Origin: Myxococcus stipitatus
Lineage (GTDB): Bacteria > Myxococcota > Myxococcia > Myxococcales > Myxococcaceae
NCBI RefSeq assembly: GCF_037414475.1
Contig: NZ_CP147913.1
Span: 8,876,501 to 8,940,500 of the forward strand
Direction: 5' to 3'
Length of the DNA: 64,000 nt
Shown here: positions 16,905-25,293 of the stretch, piece after piece
How the letters are laid out: every line of letters starts with the position of its first letter
Numbering within the stretch: the stretch's first letter is position 1
Translations under genes and position numbers: made by a program
The notes under the pieces: model-generated
What the model saw: only the letters and a program-made list of their open reading frames with translations
Database searches by the model: none
Told to the model about the DNA's origin: nothing

Positions 16905-17728
16905 TGACGGCTCACAGCGAGGGGACGTATCCGCGCCCGCTGCGCGAGGCGGACCTGTCCCGCGTCGAAGGTGTCTTCACGGACGTGGATGGCACGTTGA
17001 CGACGGGGCACCGGCTGCGCGCGGACACCGTGCGGGCGTTGGAGCGGCTGTCCGCCGCGGGCCTGCGTGTCGTGCTGGTGAGTGGAAGGCCGGCGGGTTG
17101 GGGAGAGGCTTGGGCTCGGCAGCTTCCGGTGGATGGCGTCATCGTGGAGAACGGCGGGCTGTTCTTCCTGCGAGGCGCCCGAGGGCTGCGCAAGGTGTAC
17201 CTGGAGCCGCCCGCCGACCGCGTGGAGAACCGGAAGCGTCTGCAGCGGGAAGTCTCGCGGGTGTTGAAGCAGGTGCCGGGAGCGCGGCTGTCGGTGGACA
17301 GCGCGTACACGGAAGTGGACCTGGCCGTGGACTACAACGAGGAGGCCCGGCTGGGAGACGCGGGAGCGTCCCGCATCGAGTCACTGCTGCGGGCGCGGGG
17401 TGTGACGGCGGTCCGCTCCTCGGTGCATGTGAACTGCTGGCTGGGTCGGTTCGACAAGCTGAGCGCGACGAAGCGCTTCGCGCGGGTGGCGTGGGGGGAG
17501 AAGCTGGAGCCCCGGGACGGCCGCTACGTGTACGTGGGGGATTCTTTCAACGACGCCCCGATGTTCAAGGCCTTCGGGCTGGGAGTGGGCGTGGCCAACG
17601 TGCGCTCGGTGCTGGACCGCATCGAAGCGCCGCCGGCCTTCATTACCCGGGCTGCCGAGGGGAAGGGCTTCGAGGAGCTGGCCCGTACCCTCCTTGCTCG
17701 GCGGGGCCGAAGGGCCCCCGAGGAGTGA
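16904..17728 (+). CDS. HAD-superfamily hydrolase, class II cap (Cof / sucrose-phosphatase-like)
   Basis: 274 aa from the ATG at 16904. HAD motifs are complete: motif I DVDGTL with nucleophile D27 and D29, motif II in VVLVSGRPAG, the motif III lysine in KLSATKRFARV and motif IV in YVGDSFNDAPMF. The insert between motifs II and III is a C2-type cap, as in Cof, mannosyl-3-phosphoglycerate or sucrose phosphatases. It should dephosphorylate a sugar phosphate or similar small molecule; the substrate cannot be read. It is coupled to the upstream helical protein and lies five bases before the methyltransferase start, so the three form one unit. Confidence 0.85.
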   Translation: MTAHSEGTYPRPLREADLSRVEGVFTDVDGTLTTGHRLRADTVRALERLSAAGLRVVLVSGRPAGWGEAWARQLPVDGVIVENGGLFFLRGARGLRKVYLEPPADRVENRKRLQREVSRVLKQVPGARLSVDSAYTEVDLAVDYNEEARLGDAGASRIESLLRARGVTAVRSSVHVNCWLGRFDKLSATKRFARVAWGEKLEPRDGRYVYVGDSFNDAPMFKAFGLGVGVANVRSVLDRIEAPPAFITRAAEGKGFEELARTLLARRGRRAPEE

Positions 17729-17732
17729 CACT

Positions 17733-18929
17733 GTGAATGTCGTGAAGCTGGAGCTGGCGCGTGGACTGGGACGGCACCTGCGCGCGGGACACCCGTGGGT
17801 GTTTCGCAAGGCGCTGGAGCACGTGCCGAGGATTCCCGCCGGCAGCGTGGTGGACCTGACGGAGAACGGGAAGTTCGTCGCGCGTGGGTACTATGACCCG
17901 CATTCGGCCATCGCGGTGCGCGTGCTCACGCGCGACCCGCGGGACACGGTGGATTCGAACTTCATCGCGCGCAGGGTCAAGCGGGCCTTGTCCGAGCGCC
18001 AGGCCCTCATCGACCTGACCGACACGGACAGCTACCGCCTGATTCATGGCGAGGGCGACGGACTGCCGGGCGTGGTGGTGGACCTCTACGCGGGCTGGGC
18101 GGTGCTCAAGTTGTACTCCGCGGGGCTCACGCCCTATCGGCCCCTCATCGTCGAGGCGCTGAAGGCCGGAGTGCCGGGACTCAAGGGCATCGTCGGCCGC
18201 GACGAACTGGCGCGCGACGACGTGGAGGAGGACGAGGGCCGGGGCTCGGGGCGCATGCTGTACGGGCCCGAGGCGCCCGAGCAGATCGCCATCCGTGAGC
18301 GCGGCGCCACGTTCATGGTGGACGTGTGGAAGGGGCAGAAGACGGGCTTCTTCCTGGATCAGCGCGAGAACCGTCACCTCATCCGGCGGTTGGCGAAGGG
18401 CCGGGACGTGCTCAACTGCTTCAGCTTCAGCGGAGGCTTCTCCGTGAACGCGGCGTTGGGCGGCGCGAACAGCGTGTTCTCGGTGGACCTGGACCCGGAG
18501 GCCATCGCCCTGGCTCGCGAGAACTTCACGCGCAACGGGCTCCCGGCGGAGAAGCACGACTTCCTGGCGGCGGACGTGTTCAAGGTCATCCAGTCGTTCA
18601 AGGAGGAGGGGCGCACCTTCGACCTGCTCATCCTGGACCCGCCGGCCTTCGCGAAGAGTCAGCGCGCGGTGCAGGCGGCGATCGACGGCTACGCCTCGCT
18701 CAACCGGCAGGCGCTGGCGATCCTCCGCCCGGGAGGACTCCTGGCGACGGCGTCGTGTTCAGCGCGCGTGAGCCCGGACGAGTTCATGGGCGCGGTGCGC
18801 GAGGCCGGCTTCAAGGCGGGCGTCGACCTGGCGCTCGTCGAGGAGCGCTACCAGCCGCCAGACCACCCGGTGCGACTCCAGTTCCCCGAGGGCAAGTACC
18901 TCAAGTTCTACGTGCTCCAGGCGGTGTAG
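17733..18929 (+). CDS. Class I SAM-dependent rRNA methyltransferase, RlmI-like
   Basis: 398 aa from the GTG at 17733; GAGGAG lies just upstream. An N-terminal PUA domain (about 1-75, with GRHLRAGHPWVFRKAL and VVDLTENGKFVARGYYDP) is followed by a central RlmI-type domain (GEGDGLPGVVVDLY, KTGFFLDQRENR) and a Rossmann methyltransferase. That domain has the SAM loop FSFSGGFSVNAALGG, acidic residues in SVDLDPEAIALARENF and the catalytic-region motif LDPPAFAKS. A cysteine in TASCSARVS matches the RlmI/K layout. It is predicted to make 5-methylcytosine in 23S rRNA. An RNA product is well supported; the exact site is inferred. Confidence 0.85.
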   Translation: MNVVKLELARGLGRHLRAGHPWVFRKALEHVPRIPAGSVVDLTENGKFVARGYYDPHSAIAVRVLTRDPRDTVDSNFIARRVKRALSERQALIDLTDTDSYRLIHGEGDGLPGVVVDLYAGWAVLKLYSAGLTPYRPLIVEALKAGVPGLKGIVGRDELARDDVEEDEGRGSGRMLYGPEAPEQIAIRERGATFMVDVWKGQKTGFFLDQRENRHLIRRLAKGRDVLNCFSFSGGFSVNAALGGANSVFSVDLDPEAIALARENFTRNGLPAEKHDFLAADVFKVIQSFKEEGRTFDLLILDPPAFAKSQRAVQAAIDGYASLNRQALAILRPGGLLATASCSARVSPDEFMGAVREAGFKAGVDLALVEERYQPPDHPVRLQFPEGKYLKFYVLQAV

Positions 18930-18946
18930 CCACGGCGCGGTGCGAT

Positions 18947-18970
18947 GGGCCCAGCCGGTCGGCTGGGCCT
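18947..18970. terminator. Terminator-like hairpin between convergent genes
   Basis: Arms 18947-18956 and 18961-18970 form a ten-pair stem (GGCCCAGCC paired with GGCTGGGCC plus an outer G-T pair) with loop GGTC. There is no real T tail on either side. It sits between the rightward methyltransferase and the leftward chaperone-like gene and probably serves both directions. Confidence 0.4.
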
Positions 18971-19032
18971 TCGCGGTGCGTCTCCCGAGCGAGCGTCGGC
19001 AATCCCCTCAGCACCCGCTCGAACCGCGCGGC

Positions 19033-19539
19033 TCAGTTGCCGAAGACGCGCGAGGCCACCCGGTCCAGCACGGTGGTGCCCCAGTCGAGGCTGGCCTTCA
19101 TCAGCCGCTCCATCTCCTTGGCGAACGCGGAGCCCACGGGCATCTGGGCGTACGTGCGGCTCAAGAAGAGGGACTTGGACTCAGGCTCGAAGTCCACCTC
19201 GCCGCCACCCGCGTCCGTGCCCTCCTGGGCCTCGCTCCGGAAGCCGTCGATGACACCCGGCTTGGGGTCTTCCCGGAAGCGGTAGACGAGTGCGCTGCAC
19301 TCGAGCTGCTGCGTGTCTTCGTGGTGCTCGAAGTAGAGCTGGGCGCCGCCGACCATGGCGCCGCCCAGGCCGTTCTCGTTGAGTCCCTCGCTCATCCCGG
19401 CGCCTTGGGATTGAAGGAACCACCGGACGAGCTCCCGCGCGGCCTCGCGAGTCATCGGGCCGCCGGGCGGGGGAGGGGGCTTCGCCAGACCGATGGTGGC
19501 GAGCAACCACTGGAGCTGACGGGAGAATCCGAGGGCCAT
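19033..19539 (-). CDS. Small CesT/type III chaperone-like protein (copy 1)
   Basis: 168 aa. It has an N-terminal helical extension with PPPPPGG, then a domain highly similar to the next gene: an amphipathic helix, strands GGAMVGGAQLYFEHH and QLECSALVYRF, a GTDAGGG turn, VDFEPESKSLFLSRTYA and a long C-terminal helix ending DWGTTVLDRVASRVF. This helix-sheet-sheet-helix order, small size and acidic character resemble class I type III secretion chaperones. The family match is by appearance only. Co-directional, 12 bases after its paralogue and downstream of a lipase-like effector candidate, as expected for a chaperone gene. Confidence 0.6.
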   Translation of the reverse strand: MALGFSRQLQWLLATIGLAKPPPPPGGPMTREAARELVRWFLQSQGAGMSEGLNENGLGGAMVGGAQLYFEHHEDTQQLECSALVYRFREDPKPGVIDGFRSEAQEGTDAGGGEVDFEPESKSLFLSRTYAQMPVGSAFAKEMERLMKASLDWGTTVLDRVASRVFGN

Positions 19540-19551
19540 GTCAGCGGGCCT

Positions 19552-19977
19552 TCACTTCGCGGGGATGACTTTCGCTGCGACGCGCTCGAACACGTCGTTG
19601 CCCCAGACGAGGCTCGCCGCCATCAGCTTGCTCAGCTCGGAGGCGAACACCAGGTCGATGGGGGCCGCCGCGTACGAGCGGCTGAGGAAGAGGCTCTTGC
19701 TCTCGGACTCGAAGTCCACGGTGCCGCCGCCCGCGTCCGTTCCGGCCTTCTGCTCATCGCGGAAGCCGTCCAGCACTCCGGGGCGGGGCGCGTCGCGGAA
19801 GCGGTAGATGAGGGCGCTGCACTTGAGCGTGCCCGAGTCGGCGGAGTGCTCGAAGTACAGCTGCGCCTCGCCCACGGCGACACCACCAAGCCCGTTGGGG
19901 TTGAGTCCGGGGCTCAGGTGCTCGCCCTGAGCCCGCATGTACGACTGAACCAGTTGCGTCGCCTCGTCACGCGTCAT
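19552..19977 (-). CDS. Small CesT/type III chaperone-like protein (copy 2)
   Basis: 141 aa. It is a paralogue of the following gene, with about half the residues shared: GLNPNGLGG, VGEAQLYFEH, LKCSALIYRFR, PGVLDGFRDE, GTDAGGG, ESKSLFLSRSY, ASLVWGNDVFERVA. It lacks the N-terminal proline-rich extension of copy 1. The start ATG lies 32 bases after the effector-like gene without a clear ribosome site, suggesting translational dependence on upstream genes. Predicted cytosolic; it may bind the N-terminal region of the lipase-like protein encoded upstream. Confidence 0.6.
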   Translation of the reverse strand: MTRDEATQLVQSYMRAQGEHLSPGLNPNGLGGVAVGEAQLYFEHSADSGTLKCSALIYRFRDAPRPGVLDGFRDEQKAGTDAGGGTVDFESESKSLFLSRSYAAAPIDLVFASELSKLMAASLVWGNDVFERVAAKVIPAK

Positions 19978-20009
19978 GGGCTGGGTTTACCACGACTGAC
20001 GGAGGGCGG

Positions 20010-20942
20010 TCAGAACTGGCCGGCGCGGGCCTGCTCGAAGGGCACGCGGTGATTCAGGTACGTGTCCTTGAGCGAGTGGGCGCCGGTGAAGATGTTGTCC
20101 TCGGAGAAGTAGTGCACCTTGGCGTCGCGACCGGCGTGACGCAGCAGGTCTCCCGGCGTCCAGCCCTTGCTGCCGAGGCCGAAGAGGGTGGGGACCGGGT
20201 CGCGGTTGTTGATGTAGTGCACGTACTGGGGGCCGTCCGGATAGGTGCCCGCGGCGGCGCCGAACGTCTCCACCTTCAGGCGGCTCATCGTCTGCTCCAC
20301 CTGGGACTTGGACATCCCGTCTTCGATGCGCAGCCGGCGCGCCACGTCGCCCAGCGCGCGCGACGTGATGAGGCCGCCCTGGCTGTGACCGACGAGGTGC
20401 ACGTCACGGCCCGCCTTCAGCTCGCCGTAGATGGTGTCCGCCAGCGTGTCGACGGCAGGGTTCTTGCCCTTGTCCATCTTGTCCTTCACGCACTGGAGCA
20501 GGTCGGAGAGGGTGCCCTCGGTCGCGTTGTGCACGCCGATGGCGCGCATGCCCGTCCGGTCGGCAATGGCCTGCAGGTCGTTGCTCTGCCCGCTTTTATC
20601 CGTGCGGATGCCGTTGGTGTAGATGACGGTGCCCGTCGCGTTCGGGTTGTTGCGCGGCGTGACGGCGGGAATGTCGCGCAGGGGCGTGCCGGGCTCGAAC
20701 GTCTGGCCATTCGCGCCCACCAGCTTGCCGTCGTACACCTTGTCCTTCGAGCCCGCCGGCGCGGTGAACACGCCCGTCGCCTTCACGCTGCCCTTCGCCG
20801 TGCCGCTGTCGAAGCCGTCCACCACGCGCTGGGCCGACTGCCGCACCGCCGGGGTCGCCGCCACGCCAGCATCCGTCGTACGCGAGACGGAGGTACGGGG
20901 GCTGGTGCCGACAAGGCTACGGCCGCGCTCGATGGTGCTCAT
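20010..20942 (-). CDS. Lipase-like alpha/beta hydrolase with disordered N-terminus (effector candidate)
   Basis: 310 aa from the ATG at 20942 (AGGAG nine bases upstream). The first 60 residues are rich in Ser, Thr, Arg and Ala, with no Sec signal, as in many secreted effectors. The catalytic part has VIYTNGIRTDKSGQSND and the nucleophile elbow VGHSQGG with Ser187. Asp in NNRDPVP and a late His (GAHSLKD or YLNHR) are candidates for the rest of the triad. Two small chaperone-like genes follow in the same operon. The product is probably a lipase or esterase exported by a non-Sec route; the target is unknown. It could also be an intracellular hydrolase. Confidence 0.65.
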   Translation of the reverse strand: MSTIERGRSLVGTSPRTSVSRTTDAGVAATPAVRQSAQRVVDGFDSGTAKGSVKATGVFTAPAGSKDKVYDGKLVGANGQTFEPGTPLRDIPAVTPRNNPNATGTVIYTNGIRTDKSGQSNDLQAIADRTGMRAIGVHNATEGTLSDLLQCVKDKMDKGKNPAVDTLADTIYGELKAGRDVHLVGHSQGGLITSRALGDVARRLRIEDGMSKSQVEQTMSRLKVETFGAAAGTYPDGPQYVHYINNRDPVPTLFGLGSKGWTPGDLLRHAGRDAKVHYFSEDNIFTGAHSLKDTYLNHRVPFEQARAGQF

Positions 20943-21031
20943 GCTGAAAGGCTCCTGCGGACAATCGGGGGAGGAAAATGTGTCCTTGCACCATTGTCCC
21001 GACACACCGTCCGAAGTTGCGCAGAAATGCC

Positions 21032-21057
21032 GCAATTCGCTCACAACGTTGAATTGC
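21032..21057. promoter_or_regulatory. Inverted repeat in divergent intergenic region
   Basis: A perfect 7-bp inverted repeat, GCAATTC (21032-21038) and GAATTGC (21051-21057), 12 bases apart, sits in the 268-base gap between the leftward effector-like gene and the rightward hydrolase gene. The size fits an operator for a dimeric regulator. The rest of the gap shows no clear sigma-70 or sigma-54 promoter. Confidence 0.35.
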
Positions 21058-21210
21058 AATGCACTGCGTCACGCGCTCGAAGGGAAGACTTGGTGCGCCA
21101 TGTGGCTGATGACGCAATGAGTCGCGCGCGATGTCTGCCCAATGGAAGAGTCCGTGGCGCGGCGGACGCGGGAGTATCGGCGGGCCGTGTGGCCACCTAA
21201 GGTGGGCGGC

Positions 21211-21843
21211 ATGGTGCAGAAAGGACAGTTCCTCGAGCGCTCCACCCTGATCCCCGTGGGGCGCGAGGTGATGGAGGGCACGGCGCATCGCGGCAAGCGC
21301 ATGCCTCCGTTGTTGATCCTCCCGCCGAGGCCCGAAGAGGGCGGGGGGATGGATCATGTCCTCGCCGCCGAGCTCGCGTGGGCGGCGGCGCATGCCGGGT
21401 TTCCCACGCTGCGCTTCAACCACCGGGGTGTCGGGGCGAGCCAGGGGACTCGGGGGCAGGGTGACGCGCTCGTCGAGGATGCCGAGGCGGCCATGCAGGT
21501 GCTGTTGGAGAACGCGGGCACGAGCGCCCTCGCGGTGGCGTCACTTCATGGCGGGGCGCGGGTGGCCTTGGCGCTCCAGGCGCGCTTTCCGGCGGTGGGG
21601 GGCCTGTGCCTGGTGGCACCCGCGGACGTGGAGCCCGCTGCCTTGGGCCGGGTGACGTGTCCGTTGCTGGTGGTGCAGGGAGAGGCGGACAGGCGGCTTC
21701 CCCGGGCGGCGGTGTCGGCCGCCGTGGCGCGTGCGGGCGGTGACTTCGAGGTCATCGATGAGGCCGGGGCGACGTTCCAACACAACCTGCCCCAGGTGGG
21801 ACGGGTGGTGTCCAACTGGCTCCAGCGGCTCTCCGGCGGTTGA
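21211..21843 (+). CDS. Alpha/beta hydrolase-fold protein with altered nucleophile
   Basis: 210 aa from the ATG at 21211 (AAGGTG upstream). It is of the small YtmA/CocE-like type: FPTLRFNHRGVGASQG is the diagnostic strand-turn, QGEADRRLP carries the acid Asp160, and TFQHNL holds the expected His191. Where relatives have a GFSFG elbow, this protein has ASLHGGAR, so the nucleophile serine is His113. Catalysis by the normal route is unlikely; it may be a binding protein or use another residue. No signal peptide. It is divergent from the effector trio and stands before the subtilase gene. Confidence 0.7.
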   Translation: MVQKGQFLERSTLIPVGREVMEGTAHRGKRMPPLLILPPRPEEGGGMDHVLAAELAWAAAHAGFPTLRFNHRGVGASQGTRGQGDALVEDAEAAMQVLLENAGTSALAVASLHGGARVALALQARFPAVGGLCLVAPADVEPAALGRVTCPLLVVQGEADRRLPRAAVSAAVARAGGDFEVIDEAGATFQHNLPQVGRVVSNWLQRLSGG

Positions 21844-22004
21844 CCGATGTCGTGCAACCCAGCGGACTCCTTCACATTTCTCCATTCTCCCGCCCTTGCA
21901 CGCCGGGAGAAGGGGCGTACAGACTGTGTGTGCAGACCCAATCGTTTTGTCGTGCGTTCGTAGGGTCTTCCGGAAGCGTGCCTCGTTCTTCAAGGAGTAG
22001 CCCG

Positions 22005-23798
22005 ATGCGGATGGTGCGATGGACCCTGGGAGGAGCCGCGCTGGCCCTGGCCGTGACGGTGGCGCCCGCGTGCAAGTCCGCCGAAAGCGAAGCCGCCGCC
22101 CCGCCGTCCCCCGCCTCGTTGGAGGTCGTGGACGCGGTTCCCCACGCCATCGTCGTGGACTTCAAGGACGGCACCACCAAGGCCGAGTTTGACTCCTGGG
22201 AGTCGGACTGGGGGGTGGACCTGGAGCTCAACTCGGTGGAGAGCGCCGACGAGGCCCTCACCGTGGCGGTGGGTGTGGACGACGTGGAGGGCGTGCTCGA
22301 GAAGATCCGCCAGCACCCCAGCGTCGAGTCCGCCGAGCCGCTGATGGAGGTTCGCGCCAGCTTCACGCCGAATGATCCAAACTACACGCAGCAGTGGAAC
22401 CTGCGGATGATCGACATGCCCAAGGCCTGGGAGCGCGGCCGGGGCAAGGGCGTGGTGGTGGCGGTGCTGGACACGGGCATCGCCTACGAGGACCACGACG
22501 ACTTCAAGCAGGTGCCGGACCTGAAGGGCGTGAAGTTCGTTCCGGGCTACGACTTCGTGAACGACGATGAGCACGCCAACGACGACCACGGGCATGGCAC
22601 GCACGTGGCGGGCACCATCGCCCAGGCCACCAACAACGGTGAAGGCGTGGCGGGCGTGGCCTTCGAGGCGACGTTGATGCCGGTGAAGGTGCTCAACCAC
22701 TTTGGCGGGGGCAACACCGCGGACATCGCGGACGCCATCCGCTTCGCGGCCGACAAGGGCGCCAACGTCATCAACCTGTCGCTGGGTGGTGGCGGCTACT
22801 CGCAGGTGATGGCCAGCGCGGTGGAGTACGCGCGCAAGAAGGGCGTCACGGTGGTGGCCGCGGCGGGCAACGGTGGGCGCGCGCAGGTGGAGTTCCCCGC
22901 GGCCTATCCGGGGGCGGTCGCCGTGTCGGCGGTGGGGCCGGATGGCTCGCTGGCTCCGTACTCGTCCTACGGCAAGGAGCTGGATATCGCCGCGCCTGGT
23001 GGCGACAAGCGTCGGGGTGACGCGGGCGGCATCCTCCAGAACACCATCGACCCGAGGGACCCGTCGCGCGCGGTCTACGCCTCGTATCAGGGCACCAGCA
23101 TGGCCACGCCGCACGTGGCCGCGGTCGCCGCGATGCTGTACGGCGCGGGCGCCAGGACTCCGGACGAGGTCGAGAAGGCGCTGTATGCCGGCGCGGCGAA
23201 GGTCGCGGATCAGGCGTGGACCGAGCAGTACGGTCACGGTCTGCTCAACGCGGAGGCCTCGCTCGCGTCGCTCGGCGGTGGCATGTCGCGCTGGCCGCCC
23301 CTGTACTGGGCGCTGGCCCTGCTGGCCTTCGTGCTGCTGACCCTGCGGGGCCGTGAGCGCCCGGGCTATCTGAACGCCCTCCTTCGCCCGGCCTTCCTCG
23401 TGCCGCTGGTCCTGTCCACCGTGGGCGTGTACTTCGTCCGCGTGTGGTTCGCGGGCTCGGACGGGGTGGCGGGGCAGGTGACGCAGATGGTGTCGCTGCC
23501 CATCCCGGATTGGGAGCGCATCATCTTCGGGCGAGGCGCGGTGAACCCGCTGTTCTACAGCGCGCTCATCCCCATCGTGGTGTCGCTGCCGGCCATTGGT
23601 TGGAAGGGCCTGCGGCCCGCGGTGGGAGGCCTGGCGCTGGGCTTCGCGGGCTTCCTGGCGTACTCGGCCTGGGCGGGCGCGCCCGCGCTGTCGTGGATGC
23701 CGTTCGCGTTCCTCGCGAAGCCCTGGCTGGGCATCAACACCGTCATCTGCCTCGTCGTGGCTCGCGCCATGCTCAAGAAAGGCGAGGCGGTGCCGTGA
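22005..23798 (+). CDS. S8 family serine protease (subtilase) with C-terminal membrane domain
   Basis: 597 aa from the ATG at 22005, with AAGGAG seven bases upstream. A signal ending VAPAC23 may be a lipobox. A propeptide-like domain follows (about 45-115, with VPHAIVVDFKDGTT and a late HPSVESAEPLMEV). The protease domain has the full triad: D156 in VAVLDTGI, H197 in GHGTHVAGT and S365 in YQGTSMATPHVA, plus oxyanion Asn289 in AAGNGG. After about residue 425 the protein continues into four to five hydrophobic helices (LYWALALLAFVLLTL and others), which is uncommon for subtilases. The protease probably faces the periplasm and is tethered. Its stop overlaps the small gene that follows. Confidence 0.9.
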   Translation: MRMVRWTLGGAALALAVTVAPACKSAESEAAAPPSPASLEVVDAVPHAIVVDFKDGTTKAEFDSWESDWGVDLELNSVESADEALTVAVGVDDVEGVLEKIRQHPSVESAEPLMEVRASFTPNDPNYTQQWNLRMIDMPKAWERGRGKGVVVAVLDTGIAYEDHDDFKQVPDLKGVKFVPGYDFVNDDEHANDDHGHGTHVAGTIAQATNNGEGVAGVAFEATLMPVKVLNHFGGGNTADIADAIRFAADKGANVINLSLGGGGYSQVMASAVEYARKKGVTVVAAAGNGGRAQVEFPAAYPGAVAVSAVGPDGSLAPYSSYGKELDIAAPGGDKRRGDAGGILQNTIDPRDPSRAVYASYQGTSMATPHVAAVAAMLYGAGARTPDEVEKALYAGAAKVADQAWTEQYGHGLLNAEASLASLGGGMSRWPPLYWALALLAFVLLTLRGRERPGYLNALLRPAFLVPLVLSTVGVYFVRVWFAGSDGVAGQVTQMVSLPIPDWERIIFGRGAVNPLFYSALIPIVVSLPAIGWKGLRPAVGGLALGFAGFLAYSAWAGAPALSWMPFAFLAKPWLGINTVICLVVARAMLKKGEAVP

Positions 23799-24010
23799 AG
23801 CTCTCCGGACGAGTGGTCTTCCGGGACATCGAGACGGGCGTCTGGGTGTTGGAGGGAGACGACGGCAAGACGTACCAGCTCGCCGGTGGCGACCGGAAGA
23901 TCAAGAAGGACGGCCAGCGCATCGAAGCCGAGGGGCGGTTGGACAGCGACATGCTCACCAGCGCCATGGTGGGCCCCGTCTTCCACGTGAGCTCGTACCG
24001 CTTCGTGTGA
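23795..24010 (+). CDS. Small OB-like protein coupled to the subtilase
   Basis: 71 aa. The GTG at 23795 overlaps the subtilase stop by four bases (GTGA). The sequence is predicted all-beta with a short helix: LSGRVVFRDIETGVWVLEGD, KTYQLAGGDRKIKKDGQRIE, GRLDSDMLTS and PVFHVSSYRFV, like a compact OB barrel of the DUF5818 type. It has no signal peptide. Coupling suggests it is made in step with the protease and may bind its cytoplasmic side; this is inference. Confidence 0.6.
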   Translation: MKLSGRVVFRDIETGVWVLEGDDGKTYQLAGGDRKIKKDGQRIEAEGRLDSDMLTSAMVGPVFHVSSYRFV

Positions 24011-24031
24011 CGCGGGGGGCCCTCGTGCTCA

Positions 24032-25249
24032 TCAAGGGCCGTTGCGAGGGTCCGCCCGCTTGTGCTCGCGGGCTTGCCGCAGTCGCTCCTGCTGGTAGGC
24101 CTCTAGGGGGACGTCGCCCCGACGGGCCTCTTCCCGCAGCGAGTCCAGCGCCTTGCGCTCGGCCTGGAGTCCAGGCGCCGCGTCCTTCTTGAGCGGCGTG
24201 AGCGGGTTGGCCGCATCGTAGAACCGGAGGGCGAGCCCCCGGCGGTCCACCACAACCAGCAGGACCAGGGACACCGTCGCCGCCACCACCCAGGGCAACA
24301 GCAGCTTCGTGAGCGGGGGCACGGGCCGGGTCTCCCGGGCATTCTCGTCGCCGTGGACAGGCTCGGGCCCCCACAGCGAGGGCCGGCGGCGGGCGAAGGT
24401 GAACAACCCCCACAGCGCCAGCCACCCCAGCCCCGCCAGTCCGACCACGGCCTGGATGCTGGTGTCGGCATCGTCCGACTCGCTGCCTGCGGCCTTGGCC
24501 GCGAGGAACAGGACGGACGACACCAGGTTGTTGGCCGCGTGCGCGCCGATGCCAGGCCACACCGAGCCGGTGCGCAGATAGAGCCAGCCGAACAACAGGC
24601 CCAGCTCGACTCGTGCGGTGAAGCCCACCGGGTCCAGGTGGAAGGCGCTGAACACCACCGCGGACACCACGAGCGCTCGGATGGGCGACTCCGGCGGATT
24701 CGGGGTGATGCCTTTCTGGAAGATGCCTCGGAAGAACAGCTCCTCGCAGACCGGCGCGGCGAGGGTCACTCCCGTGAGGATGATGGCCAGCTCCACCGGG
24801 GTCTGCTGCTCGAAGAGACGGGCTCCATCCACCATCTCCTTCAACCACTCAGGTGCGATCTTCTGCGCGATGAACTGGATGGGCACGACGAGGGCGAAGA
24901 AGTTGGCCACCCCCAACAGGAAGCCAAAGCCAGTGGCCGCCCGTGGCACCGGTGTGAACCCGGTGTAACGCGCGGGTTTCCAGCCTCCGACTCGAGGCAG
25001 CAGCCAGGCCAGGGCAAGGAAGATGAAGATCTCGGTGAACCAGATGCCGAACGCCGCGTTGAGGAACTGGACCGAGCCACCCACCATGATGAACAGCACC
25101 AGCGCCAGCGCGGCTCCTCCCAGCGCGAGCCCTCGTGGACTCCTGGGCTCTGGAGGACCCAGGGGAGGTGGCTCGGCGGAACCTGTCGGCGCGGAATCTT
25201 CCAATTTGTCGTCTCCTGCTCGCGAAAAGCTGAACTGCCCGGACTTCAT
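24032..25249 (-). CDS. CPBP family intramembrane glutamic endopeptidase
   Basis: 405 aa. A Pro-rich cytoplasmic start (about 1-40) is followed by about eight membrane helices. The CPBP/Abi motifs are present: E169-E170-LFF-R174, FSAFHLDP with H204 and HAANN with H237 and N241. The family contains Rce1 CAAX proteases and self-immunity proteins; the substrate here is unknown. The last 110 residues form an extra membrane segment and a charged helical tail (EARRGDVPLEAYQQERLRQA), longer than the minimal family. It converges on the subtilase operon and diverges from the barrel gene, with only 44 bases between starts. Confidence 0.85.
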   Translation of the reverse strand: MKSGQFSFSRAGDDKLEDSAPTGSAEPPPLGPPEPRSPRGLALGGAALALVLFIMVGGSVQFLNAAFGIWFTEIFIFLALAWLLPRVGGWKPARYTGFTPVPRAATGFGFLLGVANFFALVVPIQFIAQKIAPEWLKEMVDGARLFEQQTPVELAIILTGVTLAAPVCEELFFRGIFQKGITPNPPESPIRALVVSAVVFSAFHLDPVGFTARVELGLLFGWLYLRTGSVWPGIGAHAANNLVSSVLFLAAKAAGSESDDADTSIQAVVGLAGLGWLALWGLFTFARRRPSLWGPEPVHGDENARETRPVPPLTKLLLPWVVAATVSLVLLVVVDRRGLALRFYDAANPLTPLKKDAAPGLQAERKALDSLREEARRGDVPLEAYQQERLRQAREHKRADPRNGP

Positions 25250-25293
25250 GTCTCTATACTGTCCACACCTTGACGTCCTACAACCTCGCTCGA

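Noticed and set aside
20943..21060. Sigma-54 promoter upstream of the effector-like gene
   Set aside because: No GG-N10-GC pair with correct spacing was found on the minus strand.
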